A stretch of 64,000 nucleotides of DNA from Azospirillum sp. RU38E (GCF_900188385.1 NZ_FZOI01000013.1:62001-126000), one strand, 5' to 3'; shown: positions 18,850-27,680, counted from the stretch's first letter. Numbers and translations: made by a program. Notes: generated by a model not told the origin, from the letters alone.

Positions 18850-18867
18850 CCCCCAAGCCGTAAGGAT
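18850..18867 (-). repeat. Iteron-like 18-mer outside the origin
   Basis: On the minus strand the site reads ATCCTTACGGCTTGGGGG. Origin iterons at 42583 and 42943 read ATCCTTACCGTTTGGGGG. It lies 9 bases downstream of the stop codon region of the secreted protein gene that follows. Confidence 0.55.
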
Positions 18868-18875
18868 GACCCGGA

Positions 18876-19538
18876 TCAGAAACCGCCATCGATACGGTAG
18901 ATATCCGGGGCGGTCGGCTTTTCAACATAGGAAAGCCGCAGATTCGCCCCCTTCACCACCGGCTGGGCATTGGGCTTGTCAGCCTTTTCGGTGATCAGGC
19001 CCAGCACCAGTTCCGTCAGGCGGCCCTGGTTATCCTTGCCCTGGAACACCAGCACATTGTCGCCATCCAGCGGATGGTTCAACACCAGCGTGTCCGGCTT
19101 ATAGCCCTGATCTGTCAGGAAATTACGCAGGGCATTGGCGGCGGAGACGATATTTTCGGCCTTGGTGTCCGAACCCGCTTCCCGGCCCCAGATGACATTG
19201 ACGCGGAACAGCTTTTTGGATTTGTAGCCCATGATATAGGCGACCACGCCCACGCCGCTGTCCGGCAGCAGATCCTTAACCTTGATCAGCAGGGCCGTGG
19301 TGCGTTCCGATGGGTCTTCCACCTTCTGCACGGCATCGCCGGTCAGGTTGAAATCCTTGGCGATGGCCTTGCGCAGCTCTTCCTCATTCATGCCGAAGCG
19401 GGCATTGCGGAAGCCCTCCACCTTGGCCTGCTTGGTCTGACCAGCAGGGGCGGCAGGGCTGGTCTGCGCCTGGGCCAGGGTGGGGGCCGCGACCAGCACC
19501 ATCCCCAACAGCAGCGAAGCGGCAAAACGCGCGAACAT
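18876..19538 (-). CDS. Secreted protein of unknown function
   Basis: A 220-residue protein with a signal peptide (LLLGMVLVAAPTLAQAQ). The mature part begins with a short Pro/Ala linker, then FRNARFGMNEEELRKAI, a motif shared with other exported proteins that I cannot name. Predicted alternating beta strands and helices (VNVIWGR, NVLVFQGKDNQG) suggest one globular domain. It lies leftward of the formate module and could be cotranscribed with it, although 129 bases and an iteron-like site separate it from the transporter gene. Confidence 0.65.
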   Translation of the reverse strand: MFARFAASLLLGMVLVAAPTLAQAQTSPAAPAGQTKQAKVEGFRNARFGMNEEELRKAIAKDFNLTGDAVQKVEDPSERTTALLIKVKDLLPDSGVGVVAYIMGYKSKKLFRVNVIWGREAGSDTKAENIVSAANALRNFLTDQGYKPDTLVLNHPLDGDNVLVFQGKDNQGRLTELVLGLITEKADKPNAQPVVKGANLRLSYVEKPTAPDIYRIDGGF

Positions 19539-19612
19539 GGAACCCTCATGGCAGGATGTGGCGTTGCGCCCAGTTCTATCGCCAGTTCTGCCGGATGACG
19601 ATGCTTTTCCAC

Positions 19613-19630
19613 ATCCTTACCGCTTGGGGG
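19613..19630 (+). repeat. Iteron-like 18-mer outside the origin
   Basis: ATCCTTACCGCTTGGGGG differs from origin iterons only by C for T in the GTTT core. It is intergenic, between the OFA transporter and the secreted protein. Confidence 0.6.
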
Positions 19631-19667
19631 CAGGTGCCGGGTTCCCGTCGGCACCTGCCCCAACCGA

Positions 19668-21323
19668 TTAATGGAACAGCACGGCCGCCTTCTGGAAAGT
19701 GACCCAGACGCCCCAGATGATGGGAATACCGACCGCCAGCCAAGCCAGGGCCGCCTTGCCATCCAGCCCGCCCTTGCCAATGCCGAAGGAACCGGTCACC
19801 TGCTGAGCGGCTGCAGCGCGGGCGGAAGCCTGCAGGGCCGCCACTTCGCTGTCGGGCATGAACCATTTCTCCGCCAACGGCCGCACGGCCAGATTGGCCA
19901 GCAGGCCCAACACCAGCATCCCGGCCAGGATATACATGGTGAAATCATAGACCTGATCGCGCGGCACCCCGGCATCGATCTGGGCTTCGCGGATGAAGGT
20001 AACGACGAACGGGCCGATAATGCCCGCCGTGGCCCAGGCCGTCAGCAGGCGGCCATGGATGGCGCCCACGAACTGGGTACCGAAAATATCCGCCAGATAG
20101 GCCGGGATGGTGGCAAAGCCGCCGCCATACATGGACAGGATGATGCAGAAGAAGGCGACGAACAAAGCCACCGAACCGGCGTGGGCTGCCCAGGGTGCCA
20201 GCCCATAGAGCACGATGCCCAGTGCGAAGAAGGTGAAATAGGTGGCCTTGCGGCCGATCTTGTCGGACAGGGAGGCCCAGAAGAAGCGGCCACCGATATT
20301 GAACAGCGACAGCAGGCCAGTGAAGCCGGCGGCAATGGCCGCCACCGCCTTGCGCTGGCTTTCATCCAGGGCATTGAAGCCCACATCCGGCGCGCCGATC
20401 AGGGAACCAGCGAAAATTTCCTGCAGCATGGGCGAGGCCATGCCGATCACGCCGATACCGGCAGAGACATTCAGGCAGAGCACCGCCCAGATCAGCCAGA
20501 ACTGCTTGGTTTTATGGGCATCACGCAGATGCACATGGCCATGGGTGATCATAACCTTACCGCTTGGGGGCGGTGCGGCCCAGCCATCCGGGCGCCAGCC
20601 GGCCGGCGGAATGCGATACCCAAAGGCCCCGGCCACCATGAACACGAAATAGCCGGCCGCCATCACCAGGAAGGTCTGCCACACGCCCACGCTGGTGGGG
20701 CTGCGGAACATGTTCATCAGAATATCAGCCAGCGGCGCGCCGATCATCGCCCCACCGCCAAAGCCCATGATGGCCATGCCGGTGGCCATGCCGCGCCGGT
20801 CGGGGAACCATTTCACCAGGGTGGAGACCGGCGAGATATAGCCGAGCCCCAGCCCGATGCCGCCAATGACGCCGGAACCCAGCCACATCAGCCAGAGTTG
20901 ATGGGTCATGATACCGAACGCGGCGATCACCATGCCGCCGCACCAGCAGAGGGCGGAGACAAAGGCGGCCTTGCGGGGCCCGACCTTTTCCAGCCAGCCG
21001 CCCCACACGGCCGCCGAACAGCCCAGGAAGACGAAGAACAAGGTGTACATGATCGACAGGTCGGCCACCCGCCAGTCGCAACTGGTGGTGAACAGGGCCG
21101 TGAAGACATTCAGGTCCGTACAGGCGACCGGGGCCGTAACACCCAGCGCCCGGCTGAGCGGCAGCCAGAAGACGCTGAAACCATAGGCCATGCCGATGCA
21201 CAGATGCACGGCCAGGGCCGCCGGTGGCACCAGCCAGCGGTTAAAGCCGGGCTGGGCAATGATGCGCTGCTTATCCAGCAGGCCCACGCCATCAGCATCT
21301 AAAGGGGGATTGGCAGCACTCAT
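19668..21323 (-). CDS. OFA-type MFS transporter, probable formate/oxalate carrier, with fused small subunit
   Basis: A 551-residue major facilitator with twelve predicted helices plus a thirteenth at the C-terminus (LAWLAVGIPIIWGVWVTFQ). That last segment matches the short 'MFS transporter small subunit' which in many proteobacteria is a separate 50-60-residue gene next to OFA transporters; here it is fused. MFS motif A-like loops appear as WFPDRRGMATG and SLSDKIGRKATYF. The start is placed at 21323 because AGGAGG lies 10 bases upstream; a GTG three codons earlier is too close to it. Position directly after fdsD argues for formate uptake or exchange. Confidence 0.85.
   Translation of the reverse strand: MSAANPPLDADGVGLLDKQRIIAQPGFNRWLVPPAALAVHLCIGMAYGFSVFWLPLSRALGVTAPVACTDLNVFTALFTTSCDWRVADLSIMYTLFFVFLGCSAAVWGGWLEKVGPRKAAFVSALCWCGGMVIAAFGIMTHQLWLMWLGSGVIGGIGLGLGYISPVSTLVKWFPDRRGMATGMAIMGFGGGAMIGAPLADILMNMFRSPTSVGVWQTFLVMAAGYFVFMVAGAFGYRIPPAGWRPDGWAAPPPSGKVMITHGHVHLRDAHKTKQFWLIWAVLCLNVSAGIGVIGMASPMLQEIFAGSLIGAPDVGFNALDESQRKAVAAIAAGFTGLLSLFNIGGRFFWASLSDKIGRKATYFTFFALGIVLYGLAPWAAHAGSVALFVAFFCIILSMYGGGFATIPAYLADIFGTQFVGAIHGRLLTAWATAGIIGPFVVTFIREAQIDAGVPRDQVYDFTMYILAGMLVLGLLANLAVRPLAEKWFMPDSEVAALQASARAAAAQQVTGSFGIGKGGLDGKAALAWLAVGIPIIWGVWVTFQKAAVLFH
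20553..20570 (+). repeat. Iteron-like 18-mer inside the OFA transporter gene
   Basis: AACCTTACCGCTTGGGGG lies in the coding region, in a cytoplasmic loop read on the opposite strand as APPPSGKVM. Confidence 0.5.
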
Positions 21324-21418
21324 CCTTTTCACGCCTCCTGTTCCAGTTTCCTGCCTGTTCAGTCACTTGCGGCCGGCGCTTATAGCGCACCGTGCCGGGG
21401 GCGCGAGGTGCCAAAACC

Positions 21419-21634
21419 TCACGCCTGTATGCGCAGACTTTCCAATGCCTGGCGCACCAGCGGGTCCAGCCCCTGTCCACCCGCATCCAGATGCGCCAGA
21501 ATTGTCTGGCGCATCCGGGGATCCCAGAAGCTGCGAATATGGTCGGCGATGCCGGCGGCGGCCTTGTCGCCGGGCTGGGTGGCGAAGAATTTGCCGATCT
21601 GGTTGGCCATGCTGACCAGCTTGTCAGGCGACAT
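21419..21634 (-). CDS. fdsD: NAD-dependent formate dehydrogenase, delta subunit
   Basis: A 71-residue helical protein (MSPDKLVSMANQIGKFFATQ...). SFWDPRMRQTILAHL is the family signature of FdsD, the small accessory subunit of soluble molybdenum NAD-formate dehydrogenases. It helps assemble or stabilise the enzyme and has no cofactor residues. It overlaps the end of fdhD by 11 bases, so it is translationally coupled. Confidence 0.92.
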   Translation of the reverse strand: MSPDKLVSMANQIGKFFATQPGDKAAAGIADHIRSFWDPRMRQTILAHLDAGGQGLDPLVRQALESLRIQA

Positions 21635-22457
21635 CGGCCTTTGCCTTTCCGTCAATACGATTTGGATGGGTGAACAGCTCAAATTCATGGCCGCGCACGA
21701 TAGCGGCCAGGGTGATGCCCGCCTGCTCGGCCAGCCGCACGGCCAGGGCCGTGGGGGCGGAGATGGCGGCGATGACGGGTGCCCCGATGCTGGCCGCCTT
21801 CTGCACCATTTCAACCGATACCCGGCTGGTCAGCAGCAGGATGCCGGATGCAGGCGATAGGCCGCCGCGCGCCAGGGCACCGGCCAGCTTGTCCAGGGCA
21901 TTATGCCGGCCCACATCCTCCCGCACCGCCACGATGCCGGCGCTGGGTGTCCACAGGGCAGCCGCATGAACGGCGCGGGTCTGCTGGTTCAGCGGCTGCA
22001 GCGCCGCCAGTTGCGCCATGGCGTTTGTCAGTTGGGTCGGGGTGAAACGGGGCTGTGCCGTCACCTCCGGCAGGGCGCGGTTGGCCTCCGCCAAACTCTC
22101 AATCCCGCACAGGCCACAGCCGACCGGCCCAGCCAAACGCCGCCGCCGTCTTTCCGCCCGTGCCGCCGCCGCCGGTTCCAGCCACAGGCGCAGGTTCACG
22201 CCATCCGGGACCGGCACCAGCTCCAGTTCCCGGATGGCGGATGGCTGATCGATGATGCCTTCGGTCAGGCTGAAGCCGACGGCGAAATCCTCCAGATCCG
22301 CCGGCGTCGCCATCATCACCGCATGGGCGGCCCCGTCATAGCTGAAGGCGACCGGGGTTTCTTCCGCCAGATGGCGTTGATGCGGCTGCATTTCCCCCGC
22401 CCGCCAAGCCTGACCGGGGGTTATCCTTACGGCTTGGGGGCGGGGTTGATCGCTCAT
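21624..22457 (-). CDS. fdhD: Formate dehydrogenase sulfurtransferase FdhD (FdsC)
   Basis: A 277-residue protein. The catalytic CxxC loop is present as VGCGLCGIE (Cys114, Cys117). The conserved blocks DLEDFAVGFSLTEGII, VREDVGRHNALDKL and SRVSVEMVQKAA match FdhD. It passes sulfur from a cysteine desulfurase to the bis-MGD cofactor of the alpha subunit, without which the enzyme is inactive. The start overlaps the end of fdsA by four bases. An iteron-like 18-mer lies within codons 6-12. Confidence 0.95.
   Translation of the reverse strand: MSDQPRPQAVRITPGQAWRAGEMQPHQRHLAEETPVAFSYDGAAHAVMMATPADLEDFAVGFSLTEGIIDQPSAIRELELVPVPDGVNLRLWLEPAAAARAERRRRRLAGPVGCGLCGIESLAEANRALPEVTAQPRFTPTQLTNAMAQLAALQPLNQQTRAVHAAALWTPSAGIVAVREDVGRHNALDKLAGALARGGLSPASGILLLTSRVSVEMVQKAASIGAPVIAAISAPTALAVRLAEQAGITLAAIVRGHEFELFTHPNRIDGKAKADVA
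22423..22440 (+). repeat. Iteron-like 18-mer inside fdhD
   Basis: ATCCTTACGGCTTGGGGG. It is read by fdhD as RPQAVRI, a different frame from the copy in the transporter gene, so the shared DNA is not explained by a shared peptide. Confidence 0.55.
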
Positions 22458-25315
22458 TCCGCCGCACTCACGTGGCCGGAAATGCGGCGCGACAGGTCGG
22501 CATGGGCCTGATAGCGCTCCTGCCAGTCAGAGGGGCCGTTGCTGGGGGTGATCTGCACCGCCGTCACCTTATATTCCGGGCAATTGGTCGCCCAATCGGA
22601 ATAATCGGTGGTGACGACATTGGCCTGGGTCATGGGGTGGTGGAAGGTGGTGTAAACCACGCCCGGTGCCACGCGGTCGGTGATCAGCGCACGCAGCGTG
22701 GTTTCGCCCGCCCGGCTTTGCAACCGCACCCAATCACCGTCGCGCACGCCGCGCTGTTCGGCATCATGCGGGTGGATTTCCAGACGGTCCTCCTGATGCC
22801 AAACGGTATTGGCGGTGCGCCGCGTCTGTGCGCCGACATTATATTGCGACAGGATGCGCCCGGTGGTGAGCAGCAGGGGGAAGCGCGGCCCCGTCTTCTC
22901 GTCCGTCGGGATATATTCGGTGATGACGAACTTGCCCTTACCACGGGCGAAGCCGCCAATATGCATCACCGGCGTGCCTTCCGGCGCCTTGTCGTTGCAG
23001 GGCCATTGCACCGATCCCAATTCCTCCAGCTTGGCGTAGGACACGCCCTTGAAGCTGGGGGTGACGGCGGCGATCTCATCCATGATCTCCGCCGGGTGCT
23101 TGTAATTCATCGGGAAGCCCATGGCATTGGCAATGGCCACGGTGATTTCCCAATCCGCCAGCCCCGGCCCACCAGCACCATTGCGCGGCGGCATCACCTT
23201 GCGCACGCGGTTGATGCGGCGTTCGGCGTTGGTGAAGGTGCCGTCTTTCTCCAGGAAGGTGCTGCCGGGCAGGAAGACATGGGCGTAATTCGCCGTCTCG
23301 TTGAGGAACAGATCCTGCACCACCACACATTCCATGGCCGCTAGACCAGCGGCAACATGGGTGGTGTTGGGGTCGGACTGGACAATATCCTCCCCCTGCA
23401 CATACAGCCCCTTGAAGCTGCCGCTGACGGCGGCATCCAGCATGTTGGGGATGCGCAGGCCCGGCTCACTGTCAAGGGTCACACCCCAGAGATTTTCAAA
23501 CATCTCCCGCGTCGCATCATCCGCCACATGGCGATATCCCGACATTTCATGCGGGAAGGAGCCCATGTCGCAGGCCCCCTGCACATTATTCTGCCCGCGC
23601 AGAGGGTTCACGCCCACCCCTTCCCGGCCCAGATTGCCCGTGACCATGGCCAGATTGGCGATGGCCATCACGGTGGTGGAACCCTGGCTGTGCTCGGTCA
23701 CACCCAGGCCGTAATAGATCGCGCCATTGCCGCCCGTGGCATAGAGCCGGGCGGCACCGCGCAGATGGTCCGCCGGCACGCCGGTATAGGCTTCCACCGC
23801 CTCCGGGCTGTGGCGCGGGTCGGCGACGAAATCCGCCCAATCGGTGAATTCATCCCAATCGCAGCGTTCGCGCACGAACGCCTCATTCACCAGCCCTTCG
23901 GTGACGATGACATGGGCCAGGGCGGTCAGCACCGCCACATTGGTGCCGGGGCGCAGCGGCAGATGGAAGGACGCTTCCACATGCGGCTGGCGCACCAGAT
24001 CAATCCGGCGCGGATCAATGACGATCAGCTTGGCCCCCTGCCGCAGCCGCTTTTTCAGGCGGGAGCCGAAAACCGGGTGGCCATCGGTGGGGTTAGCCCC
24101 GATCACCACCACCACATCGGCGTGCTCCACGGAGTCAAAATCCTGCGTGCCGGCGGAGGTGCCGAACGCTGTCTTCAACCCATAGCCGGTGGGGGAATGG
24201 CAGACGCGGGCGCAGGTATCGACATTATTATTGCCGAAACCACCCCGGATCAGCTTCTGCACCAGATAGGTTTCTTCGTTGGTGCAGCGCGATGAGGTGA
24301 TGCCGCCAATGGCATTGCGGCCATATTGGCCCTGCAGGCGCTTGAACTCCGAGGCAACATGAGCAATCGCCTGATCCCAGGTCACTTCCTGCCAGGGATC
24401 GGTGATCTTGGCCCGCAGCATCGGTTTCAGGATACGTTCCTTATGCGTGGCATAGCCCCAGGCGAAGCGGCCTTTGACGCAGGAATGGCCCCGGTTGGCC
24501 TTGCCATCCTTATAGGGGACCATGCGCACCAGCTCAGTCCCGCGCATTTCCGCCTTGAAGGAACATCCCACCCCGCAATAGGCGCAGGTGGTGACGACGG
24601 AATGTTCGGGCTGGCCGACCTCGATCACCGATTTTTCGATCAGCGTCGCCGTGGGGCAGGCCTGCACGCAGGCCCCGCAGGATACGCAATCCGATGACAG
24701 GAAATCCTGCCCCGCCCCCGCATTCACCTTGGACGCAAAGCCCCGGTCAGCGATGGAGATGGCGAAGGTGCCCTGCACCTCCTCGCACGCCCGCACGCAG
24801 CGGGCGCAGACGATGCATTTACTGGGATCGAAGGTGAAATAGGGGTTGCTGGTATCCTTTTCCTGGCCCAGATGGGTTTCAACCTCATTGCCATAGCGCA
24901 CCTCGCGCAGGCCCACGGCACCGGCCATATCCTGCAATTCACAATCGCCATTGGCAGCACAGGTCAGGCAATCCAGCGGATGGTCGGAGATATAAAGCTC
25001 CATCACCCCACGCCGCAGTTTCGCCAGCTTCGGCGTTTGCGTCGCCACCTTCATGCCGGGCGCGACAGGCGTGGTGCAGGAAGCGGGGGTGCCGTTGCGC
25101 CCCTCGATCTCCACCAGACAGAGCCGGCAGGAGCCATAGGCATCCAGCATGTCGGTGGCACAAAGTTTCGGCACCTGGATGCCGGCATCCATGGCCGCCC
25201 GCATCACCGATGTGCCTTCCGGCACGCTGATTTCCACCCCATCAATGGTCAGGCTGACCATGCTCTCCGACTTGGACCTGGGCGTGCCATAGTCGATCTC
25301 GTGGATCAGGGTCAT
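22454..25315 (-). CDS. fdsA: NAD-dependent formate dehydrogenase, molybdenum-containing alpha subunit
   Basis: A 953-residue catalytic subunit that oxidises formate to CO2. The N-terminal 2Fe-2S domain has Cys52, 63, 66 and 80. A NuoG-like cluster follows at His112, Cys116, 119 and 125, then two 4Fe-4S ferredoxin motifs (Cys167/170/173/177 and 210/213/216/220). A further 4Fe-4S site precedes the bis-MGD domain (Cys244/247/251/279). The molybdenum ligand is a normal cysteine, Cys372, followed by catalytic His373 (ARVCHSPTG), so no selenocysteine is used. It begins MTLIHEIDYGTPRSKSE, as in other FdsA proteins. A 195-base gap holding a palindromic repeat separates it from fdsB. Confidence 0.97.
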   Translation of the reverse strand: MTLIHEIDYGTPRSKSESMVSLTIDGVEISVPEGTSVMRAAMDAGIQVPKLCATDMLDAYGSCRLCLVEIEGRNGTPASCTTPVAPGMKVATQTPKLAKLRRGVMELYISDHPLDCLTCAANGDCELQDMAGAVGLREVRYGNEVETHLGQEKDTSNPYFTFDPSKCIVCARCVRACEEVQGTFAISIADRGFASKVNAGAGQDFLSSDCVSCGACVQACPTATLIEKSVIEVGQPEHSVVTTCAYCGVGCSFKAEMRGTELVRMVPYKDGKANRGHSCVKGRFAWGYATHKERILKPMLRAKITDPWQEVTWDQAIAHVASEFKRLQGQYGRNAIGGITSSRCTNEETYLVQKLIRGGFGNNNVDTCARVCHSPTGYGLKTAFGTSAGTQDFDSVEHADVVVVIGANPTDGHPVFGSRLKKRLRQGAKLIVIDPRRIDLVRQPHVEASFHLPLRPGTNVAVLTALAHVIVTEGLVNEAFVRERCDWDEFTDWADFVADPRHSPEAVEAYTGVPADHLRGAARLYATGGNGAIYYGLGVTEHSQGSTTVMAIANLAMVTGNLGREGVGVNPLRGQNNVQGACDMGSFPHEMSGYRHVADDATREMFENLWGVTLDSEPGLRIPNMLDAAVSGSFKGLYVQGEDIVQSDPNTTHVAAGLAAMECVVVQDLFLNETANYAHVFLPGSTFLEKDGTFTNAERRINRVRKVMPPRNGAGGPGLADWEITVAIANAMGFPMNYKHPAEIMDEIAAVTPSFKGVSYAKLEELGSVQWPCNDKAPEGTPVMHIGGFARGKGKFVITEYIPTDEKTGPRFPLLLTTGRILSQYNVGAQTRRTANTVWHQEDRLEIHPHDAEQRGVRDGDWVRLQSRAGETTLRALITDRVAPGVVYTTFHHPMTQANVVTTDYSDWATNCPEYKVTAVQITPSNGPSDWQERYQAHADLSRRISGHVSAAE

Positions 25316-25388
25316 GGGTTCCTCCGGGGGTGGGGGCAGGCGTGGGAATGAGGTGAGCTTGTTTCAGCACATTGCGTTTTTGCTGCCT

Positions 25389-25470
25389 CCCCCGCGAAAG
25401 CGGGGGTCCAGGGGCCAAGTGCACCGAAGCGTTGGTTCTTGTGGCCCCTGGTTCCCCGCTTTCGCGGGGA
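25389..25470. repeat. Inverted REP-like doublet within the formate dehydrogenase operon
   Basis: Two copies of a roughly 29-base unit in inverted orientation, separated by 27 bases, matching at about 26 of 29 positions. Each unit carries a small hairpin of its own, CCCGC-GAAA-GCGGG on the left and CCCGC-TTTC-GCGGG on the right, followed by GGTCCAGGGGCCA or its complement. It fills most of the gap between fdsB and fdsA, whose neighbours otherwise overlap. Short palindromes of this kind are frequent in alphaproteobacterial genomes. Confidence 0.75.
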
Positions 25471-25510
25471 AGGCATGGAATAAGGGATGTTGATGGGGGC
25501 GCTCATCCCC

Positions 25511-27082
25511 CTACTCCGCCGCTGCCGCATGACGCCGCCGGAAATCCTCCGGGTAATGGCGCACAGCACTCAACACCGGATAGGGGGTGAAGCCGCCCAG
25601 CGCGCAGAGCGAGCCGAACTTCATCGTGGCGCAGAGATCTTCCAGCAGCACCAGATTGGCATCCACCTCCCGGCCCGCCATGATCTTTTCCACCACCTCC
25701 CGCCCCCGGGTGGAGCCGATGCGGCAGGGGGTGCATTTTCCACAGGATTCAATGGCGCAAAATTCCATTGCAAAGCGCGCTTGGGCCGCCATGTCCACAC
25801 TGTCATCAAACACCACCACCCCGCCATGGCCGATCAGGCCATCACGCTGGGCAAACGCCTCATAATCATAGGGCGTGTCGAACAGAATGGGCGGGAAATA
25901 GGCGCCCAGCGGGCCGCCGCACTGCACCGCCTTCACCGGGCGACCGGTGGCGGTGCCGTCGCCGATGCCCTCCACAATCTCGCCCAGCGTCACGCCGAAC
26001 GCCGTTTCATACAGCCCGCCATGGCGGACATTGCCGGCGATCTGGATCGGCATGGTGCCGCGCGACCGGCCCATGCCGAAATCGGCATAATAGGCCGCCC
26101 CTTCCGCCAGGATCACCGGCACCGTAGCCAGCGAGATCAGGTTGTTGATCACGGTCGGCTGGCCGAACAGGCCCTTATGCGCCGGCAGCGGCGGCTTGGC
26201 CCGAACCTGCCCGCGCTTACCCTCCAGGCTTTCCAGCAGGGCGGTTTCCTCCCCGCAGACATAGGCCCCGGCACCAACGCGCAATTCCAGATCGAACGTG
26301 ACGCCGCTGCCCAGAATATCCGCCCCCAGCCGCCCGGTGCGATAGGCTTCCGCGATGGCAGCACGCATGGTGCGGTTGGCATGGGGATATTCGGAGCGGG
26401 AATAGATGTACCCCTTGGTCGCCCCCACGGCGATGCCGGCAATGCTCATGCCTTCGATCAGGCAGAACGGATCGCCCTCCATGATCATCCGGTCGGCGAA
26501 GGTGCCGCTATCGCCCTCATCGGCGTTGCAGACGATATATTTCTGCGGGGCCTTGGTATCGGCCACCGTTTTCCATTTCACGCCGGTGGGAAAGCCGGCC
26601 CCGCCGCGACCGCGCAGACCGGATTTTGTCACCGTCTCCACAATGGCCGCCGGGCCAATCGCCAAGGCGTGGCGCAGCCCCTTGTAACCGCCCGTCGCCT
26701 CATAATCCGCCAGCGACAGCGGATCGACGATACCGCAGCGGGCAAAGGTCAGCCGCGTCTGGCCCTTCAGCCAGGGATGATCCTCCATCCGGCCCAGCCG
26801 CAGCGGATGGGCGCCGCCCAGCAGAAAGCCGGCATTGAACAGGCCCGGCACATCATGCGGATTGACCGGGCCATAGGCGATGCGGCCGGCGAGCGTTTCC
26901 ACCTCCACCAGCGTTTCCAGCCAGAACAGCCCGCGCGAGCCGGTGCGGGTGATGGTTATCGGGGTGCCATCGGCGGCGGCATGGCTGGTGATGGCCTTCA
27001 CCACCCGCTCCGCCCCCACAGCCAGGGCCGCCACGTCCTGCGGGATGAACAGCCGGATCGGCGATATCGGGGCGGTATTCAT
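25511..27082 (-). CDS. fdsB: NAD-dependent formate dehydrogenase, NAD/FMN-binding beta subunit
   Basis: A 523-residue homologue of complex I NuoF. The NAD/FMN-binding segments are GLRGRGGAGFPTGVKW and CNADEGDSGTFADR. The 4Fe-4S motif is SCGKCTPCRIGSTRG plus a distal Cys in CALGGF. It takes electrons from the alpha subunit and reduces NAD. The N-terminal 110 residues form an extra domain, as in other FdsB proteins. It overlaps fdsG by four bases. Confidence 0.96.
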   Translation of the reverse strand: MNTAPISPIRLFIPQDVAALAVGAERVVKAITSHAAADGTPITITRTGSRGLFWLETLVEVETLAGRIAYGPVNPHDVPGLFNAGFLLGGAHPLRLGRMEDHPWLKGQTRLTFARCGIVDPLSLADYEATGGYKGLRHALAIGPAAIVETVTKSGLRGRGGAGFPTGVKWKTVADTKAPQKYIVCNADEGDSGTFADRMIMEGDPFCLIEGMSIAGIAVGATKGYIYSRSEYPHANRTMRAAIAEAYRTGRLGADILGSGVTFDLELRVGAGAYVCGEETALLESLEGKRGQVRAKPPLPAHKGLFGQPTVINNLISLATVPVILAEGAAYYADFGMGRSRGTMPIQIAGNVRHGGLYETAFGVTLGEIVEGIGDGTATGRPVKAVQCGGPLGAYFPPILFDTPYDYEAFAQRDGLIGHGGVVVFDDSVDMAAQARFAMEFCAIESCGKCTPCRIGSTRGREVVEKIMAGREVDANLVLLEDLCATMKFGSLCALGGFTPYPVLSAVRHYPEDFRRRHAAAAE

Positions 27083-27564
27083 GCGCGCCGCGCCTCCTCA
27101 ACAATGCCGGCCAGGCTTTCCGGGGTCAGGCGGCCATGCGGCTCCCCATCCACCAGGGCCGCCGGGGCCGTGGCGCAGAGGCCCAGGCAATAGACCGGCT
27201 CCACCGTCACCGACCCGTCCGGCGTGGTACCGCCCCAATCAATGCCCAGCCGGCGCAGCAGGTGGCTGGCCGTATGCTCCCCCTTCATGGACTGGCAGGC
27301 TTCCGCCCGGCACAGCTTCACCACATGGCGGCCGGAGGGATCATGGCGGAAATCATGATAGAAGGTGATGACGCCATGCACCTCCGCCCGCGACAGGTTC
27401 AGCGCATCCGCCAGCAGCGGCACCGCCGGTTCGGGCACATGGCCGAACTCTTCCTGCAGCGCGTGCAGGATGGGCAACAGGGCGCCCGGCATCTGGGCAT
27501 GGTCAGCAATAATCGCTTCCGCCCGGAACGGATCCCAGGTGGGGCGATGGGACGCGCTTGGCAT
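27079..27564 (-). CDS. fdsG: NAD-dependent formate dehydrogenase, gamma subunit
   Basis: A 161-residue NuoE-like thioredoxin-fold subunit and the first gene of the fds operon. The 2Fe-2S ligands are in CRAEACQ and in YCLGLCATAP (CxxxxC and CxxxC). N-terminal helices (ALLPILHALQEEFGHVPEPA) match NuoE. Transcription probably starts in the 27570-27720 region, where a LysR-type dyad is present. Confidence 0.95.
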   Translation of the reverse strand: MPSASHRPTWDPFRAEAIIADHAQMPGALLPILHALQEEFGHVPEPAVPLLADALNLSRAEVHGVITFYHDFRHDPSGRHVVKLCRAEACQSMKGEHTASHLLRRLGIDWGGTTPDGSVTVEPVYCLGLCATAPAALVDGEPHGRLTPESLAGIVEEARRA

Positions 27565-27648
27565 CGGGGGCTGCCTTTCGTCTCAACATCGTTTCAGTTG
27601 AGAGAAACAGAGCCCTGCACGCGTTTCAACATAGCTGTCCCATGCTGC

Positions 27649-27665
27649 GATAGAACATTTCTATC
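27649..27665 (-). promoter_or_regulatory. LysR-type dyad upstream of the fds operon
   Basis: A perfect inverted repeat GATAGAA-CAT-TTCTATC (17 bp) contains the T-N11-A core expected of LysR-family sites. It lies 85 bases upstream of fdsG. Formate dehydrogenase operons of this type usually have a divergent fdsR (LysR) gene, but none is encoded next to it here. Confidence 0.55.
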
Positions 27666-27680
27666 AATAATACTCCGTTG

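Noticed and set aside
25487-27193. A 568-codon plus-strand frame
   Set aside because: It lies opposite fdsB and fdsG, whose cofactor motifs are intact. The composition is that of a shadow frame.
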